This document shows positions 1 to 11,500 of a stretch of DNA of 64,000 nucleotides, in pieces; position 1 is the stretch's first letter; the number at the start of each line of letters is the position of its first letter. Made by a program: the position numbers and the translations under genes. The stretch comes from Patiria miniata (taxonomy: Eukaryota; Echinodermata; Asteroidea; Valvatida; Asterinidae). Below the pieces are notes generated by a model. That model was given only the letters and a program-made list of their open reading frames with translations. It did no database searches and was not told the origin of the DNA. The stretch covers positions 14,559,334 through 14,623,333 of the forward strand of contig NW_024037074.1 in the NCBI RefSeq assembly GCF_015706575.1. Direction: 5' to 3'.

Positions 1-2840
1 CATCCGCACATGTGCAGTTGAATGAGTTGATTCTGTCGATGCAAGTTCCATTATTCTCGCAAGGGTTGCTTGCGCATTCGTCGATATTAGTGTCACAAGT
101 TGATCCCTCAAAACCATCCGCACATGTGCAGTTGAATGAGTTGATTCTGTCGATGCAAGTTCCATTATTCTCGCAAGGGTTGCTTGCGCATTCGTCGATA
201 TTAGTGTGACAAGTTGACCCCTCAAAACCATCCACACATGTGCAGTTGAATGAGTTGATTCTGTCGATGCAAGTTCCATTATTCTCGCAAGGGTTGCTTG
301 CGCATTCGTCGATATTAGTGTGACAAGTTGATCCCTCAAAACCATCCGCACATGTGCAGTTGAATGAGTTGATTCTGTCGATGCAAGTTCCATTATTCTC
401 GCAAGGGTTGCTTGCGCATTCGTCAATATTAGTGTCACAAGTTGATCCCTCAAAACCATCCGCACATGTGCAGTTGAATGAGTTGATTCTGTCGCTGCAA
501 GTTCCATTATTCTTGCAAGGGTTGCTTGCGCATTCGTCGATTTCAGTATGACAAGTTGATCCCTCAAAACCATCCGCACATGTGCAGTTGAATGAGTTGA
601 TTCTGTCGCTGCAAGTTCCATTATTCTCGCAAGGGTTGCTTGCGCATTCGTCGATATTAGTGTGACAAGTTGATCCCTCAAAACCATCCACACATGTGCA
701 GTTGAATGAGTTGATTCTGTCGATGCAAGTTCCATTATTCTCGCAAGGGTTGCTTGCGCATTCGTCAATATTAGTGTCACAAGTTGATCCCTCAAAACCA
801 TCCGCACATGTGCAATTGAATGAGTTGATTCTGTCGCTGCAAGTTCCATTATTCTCGCAAGGGTTGCTTGCGCATTCGTCGATATTAGTGTCACAAGTTG
901 ATCCCTCAAAACCATCCGCACATGTGCAGTTGAATGAGTTGATTCTGTCGATGCAAGTTCCATTATTCTCGCAAGGGTTGCTTGCGCATTCGTCAATATT
1001 AGTGTCACAAGTTGATCCCTCAAAACCATCCACACATGTGCAGTTGAATGAGTTGATTCTGTCGATGCAAGTTCCATTATTCTCGCAAGGGTTGCTTGCG
1101 CATTCGTCGATTTAGTGTGACAAGTTGACCCCTCAAAACCATCCACACATGTGCAGTTGAATGAGTTGATTCTGTCGATGCAAGTTCCATTATTCTCGCA
1201 AGGGTTGCTTGCGCATTCGTCGATATTAGTGTCACAAGTTGACCCCTCAAAACCATCCGCACATGTGCAGTTGAATGAATTGATTCTGTCGATGCAAGTT
1301 CCATTATTCTCGCAAGGGTTGCTTGCGCATTCGTCGATATCAGTGTGACAAGTTGACCCCTCAAAACCATCCGCACATGTGCAGTTGAATGAATTGATTC
1401 TGTCGGTGCAAGTTCCATTATTCTCGCAAGGGTTGCTTGCGCATTCGTCGATATCAACGTCACAATTTGATCCCTCAAAACCATCCACACAAGTGCAGTT
1501 GAATAAATTGATTCCGTCGATGCAAGTTCTGTTTTTCTCACAAGGGTTGCTTGCGCATTCATCGATATCCACTTCGCATGTCGAACCCTCAAAACCATCC
1601 ACACATGTGCAGTTGAACATGTTGATTTCGTCAGTACAAGTCCCGTTGTTCTGACAAGGAGTGCTTGCGCATTCGTCGATGTCCTTTGCACATGTTGAGC
1701 CTTCAAAACCATCCACACATGTGCAGTTGAAAGAGTTGATTGCGTCAACACATGTCCCTTTGTTCTGACAGGGAGTGCTTGCGCATTCGTCGATATCAGT
1801 GCCACAAGTTGATCCCTCAAAACCATCCACACATGTGCAGTTGAAAGAGTTGATGTCGTCGGTGCAAGTTCCACTGTTCTCACACGGGTTGCTTAGGCAT
1901 TCGTCGATATCAACTTCACAAGTTGACCCTTCAAAACCATCTATACATGTGCAGTTGAAAGAGTTTATTTGGTCAGTACAAGTCCCATTGTTCAGACAAG
2001 GGGTGCTTGCGCACTCGTCAATATCAATGTCACAATTTGACCCCTCAAAACCATCCACACATGTGCAGTTGAAGGAGTTAATTCCGTCGATGCAAGTTCT
2101 GTTTTTCTCACAAGGGTTGCTTGCGCATTCGTCGATATCCACTTCACATGTCGAACCCTCAAAACCATCCACACATGTGCAGTTGAACATGTTGATTTCG
2201 TCAGTACAAGTCCCGTTGTTCAGACAAGGAGTGCTTGCGCATTCGTCGATATCCACTGCACAAGTTGAGCCTTCAAAACCATCCACACATATGCAGTTGA
2301 ATGAGTTGATTTCGTCAGTACAAGTCCCGTTGTTCAGACAAGGAGTGCTTGCGCATTCGTCGATATCCACTTCACAGGTTGGCCCTTCAAAACCATCCAC
2401 ACATGTGCAGTTGAACATGTTGATTTCGTCAGTACAAGTCCCGTTGTTCTGACAAGGAGTGCTTGCGCATTCGTCAATATCCACTTCGCATGTCGACCCC
2501 TCAAAACCATCCACACATGTGCAGTTGAACATGTTGATTTCGTCAGTACAAGTCCCGTTGTTCAGACAAGGAGTGCTTGCGCATTCGTCAATATCCACTT
2601 CACAGGTTGGCCCTTCAAAACCATCCACACATGTGCAGTTGAATGAGTTTATTTTGTCAACGCAAGTTCCATTGTTCAGACAGGGGTCGCTCCGACACTC
2701 GTCGATCTCAACCTCACATCGGTCACCCTCGTACCCAGGGGCGCATGTGCAGTTAAAATCGTTAATAAGATCCACGCAAGTAGCGTTGTTCTCACATGGC
2801 ATCGTCGCACATTCATCCACATCTATTTCGCAGTCGGTAC
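1..2840 (-). repeat. Tandem array of 25 EGF units, 114 bp each, in one exon
   Basis: The period is 114 bp (38 codons). Read on the minus strand a typical unit begins CDTNIDECASNPCENNGTC and continues with IDRINSFNCTC and ADGFEGST. The CTC anchor recurs at 12, 126, 240 and so on up to 2747. Units left of about 1440 are nearly identical; those to the right vary more (for example STPCLNNGTCTDEINMFNCTC). Higher-order structure is visible: left units follow a three-unit (342 bp) pattern of Asp/His at the second residue, and the stretch near 1445-1670 recurs 570 bp (five units) later near 2015-2240. Each unit fits the calcium-binding EGF pattern. The exon contains almost no in-frame methionine. The antisense frames are also long and open because of the repeat. 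Confidence 0.93.
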
Positions 2841-5714
2841 CTTTAGAATAATACAGATAGTCAGCAAAAAGTATCTCTTTCGTGTTGAGGAGATATTTAA
2901 GCCTTGTCAGGGCAAACTCATTGGGAATTTCATTAAACAACTTTTGTTTTTAAGTTATTTTTCCATTTGGTTAGCACAGTGTCGTCTTTGTAACTGTCTC
3001 GCAGACTGACCGAACGACTGACTACCTGAATTACTGACTGCCATGCACTTGCGACTTAGGTCTGTATAATGTTGCTGAAGAGAGCCGGGCAGTGCTCTCG
3101 TATAGGATTATAGCTTGCCAATTGTGTAGACACGCTGCATGAAAAAAAGACTAGTGAACAACCGTTCTGAATCGATTTTGTGTACTTTGTGACAGAGTGA
3201 TCTTTGCCAGTCTTAGCATAGGCTTGCTTAGTCGTGTTTTAAGAACTATGACAGTATAATTATGTGGCTTACCTTCATACCCATCCAGACAGGTACAGTT
3301 GTATTCATCACTACCATTGAAGCACTGACCACCATTTAAGCAGGGATTGGAGACACATGCATCATAATCGTCAGCACAATTGTCACCTGTCCAACCACTC
3401 AAACATACTTTCTCACCAGTTGTCATGTTGCAGGTGTAATGGCCCGTTTCATCATCGCGAGCAATGCACTGAGTGAGGCAGTCTTTACCGTAGAATGTCT
3501 CCTCACAATATACCGTAGTCGAAAACTGGAGGCTGTTGATGGGATGAGGGAAACACATTAAAGTAATAAATAAATGTATTAACCTTTATAACATTTGCTT
3601 TCAATGTCGCGGCATGTTGTTACATCTGAGGGTTGTTACATGCCCAGTTTAATTGAGCTTTGATTATTCGGCGGAAGTCTTCACTTACCTTTGCGATCCT
3701 AGACCGGTGTTAAGACTGTTGAATGGAGGTTCACCTTGCCTAGGAGCAGCCTCTTGTTCCACTGTTCGAAACAATTCTGCAACCTTTTCTTCCGTTGATC
3801 CTGGGTCGTCCACATCCCATACTTGCACCTTCACCCGAAAACTGCCCTGAAATGATTGAATGACTCTTTTTAGTTCCTGATTGCATACCGTACACGGTGT
3901 ACGATATAAATGGTGGTAACGTTGATAATATCAATTAATTAGTAAATATCAGTAAATGATAAAGCATCCGATTGGTTGATTCTGTCGATAATGATAAAGA
4001 CAGGCAATAGGGCTATGATGATCGATGGGGATAGTAAAGATTGATATTGTTTAGTGACTGTTTGTAGAGGACAGTTTTAACAGCCCATCGCAGAACCGAG
4101 CTTAGAAGTGTAATCCAAAAGATTATGTCATGCTTGAAGAAGGTCAACAATATATATGCCAGCAAAAAACAATGAAAGCAAAGTGAAGACTCACCGTCCA
4201 TGACGAAGTAGTTGTGTACGTGTGTGTATTCGGAGGAGCATTCGGGAAAATCAAAACGCCATTGACCGCGACTGATAGTATCTGGTCGATGTTAATGACG
4301 GCAATATCACAAGAATCATTTTTAAAGGAATCGGATGTTCTGTAAAAAAATAATAAAGAAAGAAAAGAATACAAGTAGAAACCGCGATTTATATTCATCA
4401 TCCCTTAGCCTAGTGTCTGGTAGTGAGGGAGCGCAAGGGGCCGAATTATGTGCGAGGGTTTCCCATCTTTGTCTTTTTGATTGCGGCCAAGAGATTGTGC
4501 ATTAATAGTCTGTCCACTCCTTCACGAATTATCCTTTTGTTCTCAATAATATGTTTTAGGATTCTTCATTTCATAATAGTTTCATTATCCAACCTAGTTT
4601 GAACATGAATAGGCTTTGGGAGTGGTTACATAATAAATTGGTCCACATGAATCATTTAATCGTTTTGGCGAGTAAGAATTACATTTGCATTATTAAGTAA
4701 TATTAAACAAAACCCAAACAACCCAACAAACAAACTCACGTGTTTGAGTCCAAGCATATAAAGAACCGGTTATCACATGGGTTTGTGCAAGGATCCTCAT
4801 ATGGAGCATCACAACAGCTACCATTTAGTAGTTCATGCACTGTGTCCTCGTATTGCACGGGCCGAAAGTAGACAACTGTGGTAGAGTATGCTGCAAATAT
4901 GAACTGCGGCAAAACAGAAGGTACCGGTAATCTAAAAGCTACTTCAACCAATAAATTGCTAAAATGTAATATATATATATTTTTAAAAATAAACAAGCAT
5001 ATAGCGTGTTTTGATGAAATTTTGCGAACGGTAAATTTGTGAACGTTAACTCCAGATGTTAAGCAAAGAGTATACAATGATCATGTTTCATCCATGCAAG
5101 ATTATGTAGCTTGGTCCCAATTCCCCAAAGGCTTATGGCGTCCCCTTTGTTTCACAGATAACTGTGGTGTTGAAATCACGGGCATTGTCCACTGAGGCGT
5201 TTCCATTGTGTTGGACGTTGACTAATTAAATTTAACCATGTTGTCTTCATGTTCAAATCTTTAAAACATTGTTGAATCACCGATAATAATTTGAATCAAG
5301 TTTAAAATTGTGCTTTGTTATGGAACTGAAAAAAAAAAACAACCCGATATTATTTTGATCATTTCGTTAAAACGGGTGTCAATTTAATATTTTCCGGAAA
5401 GCAAAGACCGAAGTTGCCATTGAATCTTTCCCGCTATAGTTACTTCAATCTTGCTAAAATAGAATTTCAAAATGGTTTTTAGATGTCAATCATTTTCAGT
5501 GCACGGTTTTAATTCACCAAGGTATATTTTCGGTACCAATTTTATCACTTTACATTATATGCCATGTATGTTCGAATCATACCATATGGATGAAACTAAA
5601 CAAACTACATTTCAACCTTTTAAGTAGGCTAGATTTGATCACAGTTATTTGTAAATACGTATTTCTCACCTGAAACAGTAGAATGATCGGTAACAATCCC
5701 CCGCCCTGCGCCAT
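1..5714 (-). CDS. DSL-domain, EGF-repeat Notch-ligand-like protein (partial, 3' end off window)
   Basis: The gene has six coding exons on the minus strand: 5714-5670, 4903-4740, 4339-4195, 3846-3689, 3532-3273 and 2840-1. All have GT/AG borders and compatible phases (0, 2, 0, 2, 1). Exon 1 begins at the ATG at 5714 and, with the next residues, gives a hydrophobic signal peptide (MAQGGGLLPIILLFQ). Residues about 20-165 match the Notch-ligand N-terminal region, including GSCCD, DPC, CDNRFFICL and the GSFRVKVQVW strand. Residues 180-223 are a complete DSL domain with the spacing C-x8-C-x3-C-x11-C-x8-C-x8-C and the core RDDETGHYTC. One EGF follows, then 25 more in the last exon (the leftmost is cut by the window edge). 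Delta and Jagged proteins usually carry about 6-16 EGFs, so this one is expanded. A transmembrane segment, if present, lies outside the window. One base is missing near 1110, which shifts the frame. The family call is strong; Delta versus Jagged cannot be decided. Confidence 0.88.
2975..3170. repeat. Dispersed repeat, copy A (in DSL-gene intron 5)
   Basis: A degenerate ACTG-rich stretch (about 3003-3042) is followed by AGCCGGGCAGTGCTCTCGTA, TAGGATTA, GCCAATTGT and AAAAGACTAGTGAA. The same ordered words recur at 37055-37300 and in part at 63690-63960. It occupies much of the 432 bp intron just upstream of the EGF-array exon. It could be a SINE or a small DNA-transposon relic; no coding capacity is seen. 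Confidence 0.6.
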
Positions 5715-8542
5715 GATGGTGTTAGAGTAAATTTATGAGGTGTTATGGGGTGTATACACGGCCGATTGCAGGTCAAATCGTCAATAAGTTAAAAAGTGGT
5801 TAGAGTGCTGCATAATTATTATTTGAATAGCTAGGCCCCGTATATACCCGTCACTTGACAACGTTCGATGAGCATCACACACCCTATGCGCTATTGTCAA
5901 CATTGGTCGAAGCAGATTGGTTGCTTGCGGTTGGATGATTGACAAAATGGCAGCCAAATACTGGAATGACGTCACGAAACCCGATATGGAATGTAATGAG
6001 GAACAACACACGACCTCTTCAGCATGTATTACGTCCGATGTGGAAACCAAAATCTCACAACCTTTATCAAAGCAGAAATCTCTTATTCTATAATCCAATT
6101 TTCCTTAACTCAAAATTCACTATAGGCCAAATATCAATGATTAAACAAATAATTAAGTTTCCAGAATTCTCGTCTTTCACGCCCTAATGAATTTTAATCA
6201 AAATCTGAGCACTTGTGTGCTTTCAAATTCACGTGATGGACAAGGTGTTCCACTCGTGGGACTTTGAACCTTTTAAAGTAATGACAGAGAACTGCTCTGT
6301 TTTGGTCTATAATTGTACAAATTCAGCACACGATCGTATACTAGTTTAAATTTACTCGAGGTTGGTAGTTGCCATTATTAGTGCTTAGATCGTGTTTGCA
6401 GGGTAAACATTTCTGCTTCTATAAATGGGTAGATTTGTGTCGACAACTTGGGGATGATGGAAAAATCCTGGAACTTTCCGGATGTCGGAAATTTGAAAAG
6501 GGGCGTAAGGGATCCATTTGACACTAAGTGCATGCAGCCGTTCACGATTTTAAAAGTTACTTAAAAAAAAAAAATCTGTTGTCTGATAAAAAGTATTATA
6601 AAGTAAAAGAAATTTAGATCTGATTATCAATTCAAGACTCGACTATACCTTGTCCGATTATGAAGATCTTTTATTGAAATGTAAGGCCTAGTCAACTTCA
6701 GAAATATAAATCACTGTTGTTTCTAGCTGATGATTTTGAAAGGCCGGTCACTGGACAAATATTGCTTTTTTTTACCATGTTTTATTGCAGAAATGACGAT
6801 GAGCCGAAAGACTGGTTTCCGAGTCGCACAGAAGAACATAACTACCCAGTGTAGTTGTGTGTACCAAACACTTTACCATTGGCAAAAAGCCCCCATCTAC
6901 GACACCTTATCTTGACACCTTTAACCCTTGATTTCCCACCCTTCATTATCAGCGCTTTGATGTGAGTCCTATGTTATAATACACGAAGCAGGGCCGATAG
7001 CTGCCTATCACTATTAAGGCGGCCTATATTATTGCCTGCGGCTGTCAACATTATTTCATACGGGTTTTTTTTGGCCATGCACTTGAAGCCATTTAAATAC
7101 GGATCCAAGCTCGTGAAAGGGGTATAAGCTTGTTATTTTGAGGGAGTGTGTAAAATTAGTCACAGAACAGGATTTTATGTTTTCTTAATGCACATTTTTA
7201 ATGATAATTGATTATGTTGAAGATAAATGCCCAAAAGAAGGTGCAATTCCGCTAAGGTCTGAATTAGATTAATTAATTTTTTTTCAACCTTGGAGAGTTT
7301 TACATAATTTGTCACGGCCAGGTTTTTGCTTATCAACAGCCTTTTTATATTGCATTAAGATAGCCATACAGGTGTGACAATGTCTTAATGTTGATTTAGG
7401 AATATTTAGGAACTGAGTTCGTATAAATGACAAACCCTTGTCTATAGCTAGCTCAAAATCACTTTTGTTCCTCTTTTTAAGTTAAAAAGATAACTTCATT
7501 CTTCTGCAACTAGTGTTTATCACGAGCATTGACACTCCACAGCAGAATCAACTTCACACACACTCAAAATTCTGCAGCCGCTTCCATGGACACGCTTATT
7601 TGTAGGACCGTTATGTGCTGCGTTCTAGTATGGAAGGTAAATATTGGAGTAGACAAAATCAACAGTTTCATTGAAAATAATGAATTGCACCTGCTGATGT
7701 TGGCCTGCTACACAGAAAACCCAAAGTGAGTAATTTGACTCATTATCGCAATAAATGAGTCCTTTTGTCCATGTAGTGACAAGGAATCGCTTCTCTTGCA
7801 TTGAAGGATTACAAAATATCATAACAATTTGGTCACAATTCTTCATTTTAATACCATATTTATGAGAACATTATTTTTTCCCGAATGAATTACACATAAT
7901 TTATAAACGTTATCTATAATGGGGCTGGTCATTGTTAAAATAGAATTTCTATTGCTCTTGGACAAACAAGTTTCAGTTAAATCAATTGATAAAATAATTA
8001 TCATTTCAGTTAAAACTGTATACATCATATTTTAAATGTATGCGTAATCGCGAATATTTTGCTAAAAACATCACCTATTTGATGGGTTTTATGTATCCCT
8101 ATGAAGAGTTTTAAATAGTTTATTAAGGGAAAGTGTTCCTTCCGTTGTTATTTAGAACATTGACAGTTTTTTCGATCTGTTATAGATACATTCAAACGTT
8201 ATTTATTTCTGTAAAACCGATCAGATAATCTATGCTATATTTAAACTTCATCTATACGATATGCCAGTGAAACAACCAAGATTGCTAGCCCAATAAACAG
8301 TTTGCATCCATCAGTGAATTGTGGCCTCATCTCGATCGATTCAAACTGAAATAAGAAAGAGAAACATTCATAAATAAAGATACAACAAAATATTTTAAAG
8401 TTTGTTTGCCGGAATAAAAACCACAGAATCAGGCACGACAACCCCATCAACATGCATGCTTGATGTTGGATTAAAACAATACAACTTCATGATCAACTCA
8501 GACGAAGAGATGGTTTTATACCTGTAAGTGATGTATGGACGC
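5715..8542. other. Intergenic region between DSL gene 5' end and DNase I gene A 3' end
   Basis: This holds the presumed DSL-gene promoter (5715-6100) and the 3' flank of DNase I gene A. The sequence is AT-rich and I see no convincing exon except one spliceable candidate at 8211-8346 on the minus strand. It has a strong polypyrimidine tract and AG acceptor at 8347-8365, then a 34-codon open frame ending in a hydrophobic segment (CKLFIGLAILVVSLAY). AATAAA on the minus strand near 8200 could serve as a polyadenylation signal. No TATA box is convincing upstream of 5714. Confidence 0.4.
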
Positions 8543-11500
8543 TTAGAATGTCAATTCGATAGGATAGTGATCACTGACCGTCTTTGCCTGCAAATCGAAT
8601 CAAATCGGGGAAATACAAAGCTTTGTTTAACATTAGGCTAATCTTTTCAATTTTGAAGATTGAAACATTAGTAAATGAAAACAGTGTCCGCAATCAGACA
8701 TCAGAGAGTGGTAGACGCGTCCTGTAGATGGCGCTGTTTACCAGCTGAACTATAATTTTTGGTAATGCTCAGCTGAAATCCAGAGTTGTAACGAGTCACT
8801 GATTTTTGTGACTCGAGTCGAGTCGAGTCATTTTAAAGAAGTGACTCGAGTCGAGTCGAGTCATTAGGTCAACAAGGTCGAGTCGAGTCGAGTCGAGTCA
8901 CAGAGTGTCGTCGAGTCGAGTCGAGTCGAGTCAAGTATTTAGCTCGAATCAATTCGAGTCACAAATATTTGAACACTAAATTACAATAAAAAGCAACAAA
9001 CACAAGAGAGAAGGAATACAAGGCACCAGTCTATTACGGAAATCCAAAGACATAAAGTATGCTGTATGGTACCCAACCAACAGTTTCCATTGCTAGCTCA
9101 CGTCACAGATAAGAAGATGTGAAACTTCGGTCTTATAACTGGTTTGGCTTCGAGTCTAGATTTTGTTGTTCGCTGATCGCTGACAACTTTAAAACCTAAT
9201 TGCATTATACAAAACTGTTTCTGATTATTTAAAGGTGGGCCCGTCCGTATCCATTTTTTTGTGTGAAATCGGGACATGAATTTAGCCAGCGTTCCACCAA
9301 GAACTTCAAAATCGCCCGAAACCAATGATGAAACCACGGATTGAGAAATGCGTTTTAAGTCTGGTTCCGGGTTTAGCATTACATGCTATAGAACCACATG
9401 TTTATGTGTATGTTTGTTGTTTCATTATGGAGGAAGGAAACAGACTGCCGCTGTATATAAACGTACATTATTCGCGAACATTAACGTGACGTGAACAAAA
9501 ACTGGCAACGCGAACGGCGCAGCGTAAGTCATTGCAAATATTTTTCGCAAGTAAGTTTTGCTTTTATTTTGGGACTCGAGTCTTATTAGCCTTCCTCGAG
9601 TCGAGTCGAGTCATTCTGATGAGGGACTCGAGTCGAGTCGAGTCATTTGCTCGCAGTGACTCGAGTCGAGTCGAGTCATTTACCCGTCGGGACTCGAGTC
9701 GAGTCGCCAAAAAATGTGACTCGAGTCGGACTCGAGTCGAGTCATTGACTCGAGTCATTACAACTCTGAAATCGTGCGATGGAGAATTAAATATACAAAA
9801 AACAATATTTGCAACATTGTGTTACGATTACATGCAGCTAATTTAAAAGGAACCCTCTTTTGCTAAAAACCTATATCTGGATATTTCGGTAACAGGTGCA
9901 TGAATGGATAGGTACGCCTTATTTCATATTGAACCTCAGGCTTATGATAAAAGTCCCATAAAAGACCTTAAAAGGGAAGCTTGAGTATCGAATTGTATTT
10001 CTAAAAACGTTAAATCTTTAGTCTGATGGGAAAAAAATCCGAGAGAAAGGGAAACACATGTAGATGACTTACGGTATCTTGATCCAAGCCGTAAGCATTG
10101 TCAAAGTAGAAGACACGAGAGCTAGGGAGATTAGCGGTCATCTTAGATCCTGCAAGCACGAATCTAGGGAGAATTGAATATTGAAGTACAGAACAAACAT
10201 TAATGCATGCATGCATAGCTACTATTCAGTAGCGGATCTAGGGAGGCGGGGGGGGGGGGGTGTAAACAAACCCCGACCCCCGTTCAGCCACTGACTAACA
10301 GTACGAAACTATTAAACTGATGCAAAAATTATAAATATATACAGTTTTAACATTTATCCCTAAATTATCGTAGAATGCAGGACAAATCGTCGTCAACTCC
10401 AACAGTTTCCTGCCCCCCCCCCCCCCCGGCAGGGCGTGCCTTCGACACTCCTTTAACTTAACCCCCACCTTAATCAACCTCCTCATTTCCTGAAAGGTAG
10501 ATCCGCCCCTGCTAGTTGTCAAGCTAGTTAAATTTTATTGCAGTTGTAGATATTGACCGTTGTGATGTTACCCATGACAAAGAGCGTAACATCACATGAC
10601 TCAATCTAAATGTTTAAATTAATCAAAATGATTGGCAGAGCTGCCTGAGAACGTACAACGTTGACGTCAACACTCAACTTTCTGTGATGCCTGCACAGGG
10701 CAGACCCCGAATTTCTGTTAATGGAATAAAAGCGTGGGTGTAAAGAAAACGTTACAATTATAACTTGAGGAATATACGAAGAGAAATTGTCTATACCTGT
10801 CGTATGCGCAGTCTGTATTTGAAACAGTCGTATCAGCTTCATCAGGCGTCAGCCAATAGAAACGACTCTCTGTTCGCAACCGGATAGTTGGCCAATAGGA
10901 TGCTTTGACGTAATCGCAGTCGGCGTTGTAGTCTCCCGTGATTATAACATCCTGAATGACAAACACACAAAAGAAACTTTCTGTTAAAAGCGTTTTACTC
11001 ACCCCATGGTGCCATAATTTATTCCCTAAGATATTGCACAGCGCCCTCATTGGCTGACCAATTTCAATATAATCTTAGGAATTTTACTTTCCAAGAAAAG
11101 TAAGCATTCAAATTGCCAACAATTGTTACTTTTTGTTTCACTGTGTCACGACCAGCTATTACTCTATCCAAGAAAATTCGAAAATTCTCATGGAGACATA
11201 GCTCCCAATCCTGGACGTTACCTGTAATTACCGATATCTTAACGGAGTCCCATTTGCAGGGGGAGGGGGGGGGGGGGGGGTGCGTTTCACTCATGGAATG
11301 CACACAATGGTTTATTTAGTTGAAAACAATACAAAGCTATTTATTGCCTTCTCCAAAGTCAGAGGGTGTAGGGGGTTTAAAAGGTCTCGATCGGAGGGGG
11401 GGGGGGGGCGTGCCCCCTGGTTACATCACTGCCCAGCCAATTTGTCAGAGTAGCATCATTATATCTGTGGGTCTATATAAAGTTTAACGAACCGTTAAAC

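Noticed and set aside
1077-1883. 268-codon minus-strand ORF and several plus-strand ORFs in the EGF array
   Set aside because: They are other frames of the 114 bp repeat; the true frame is the minus-strand one with the six-cysteine EGF pattern, which lacks an internal ATG.
4890-4903. Alternative acceptor at 4891 for DSL exon 2
   Set aside because: It is out of phase with exon 1; the acceptor giving exon start 4903 keeps phase 0.
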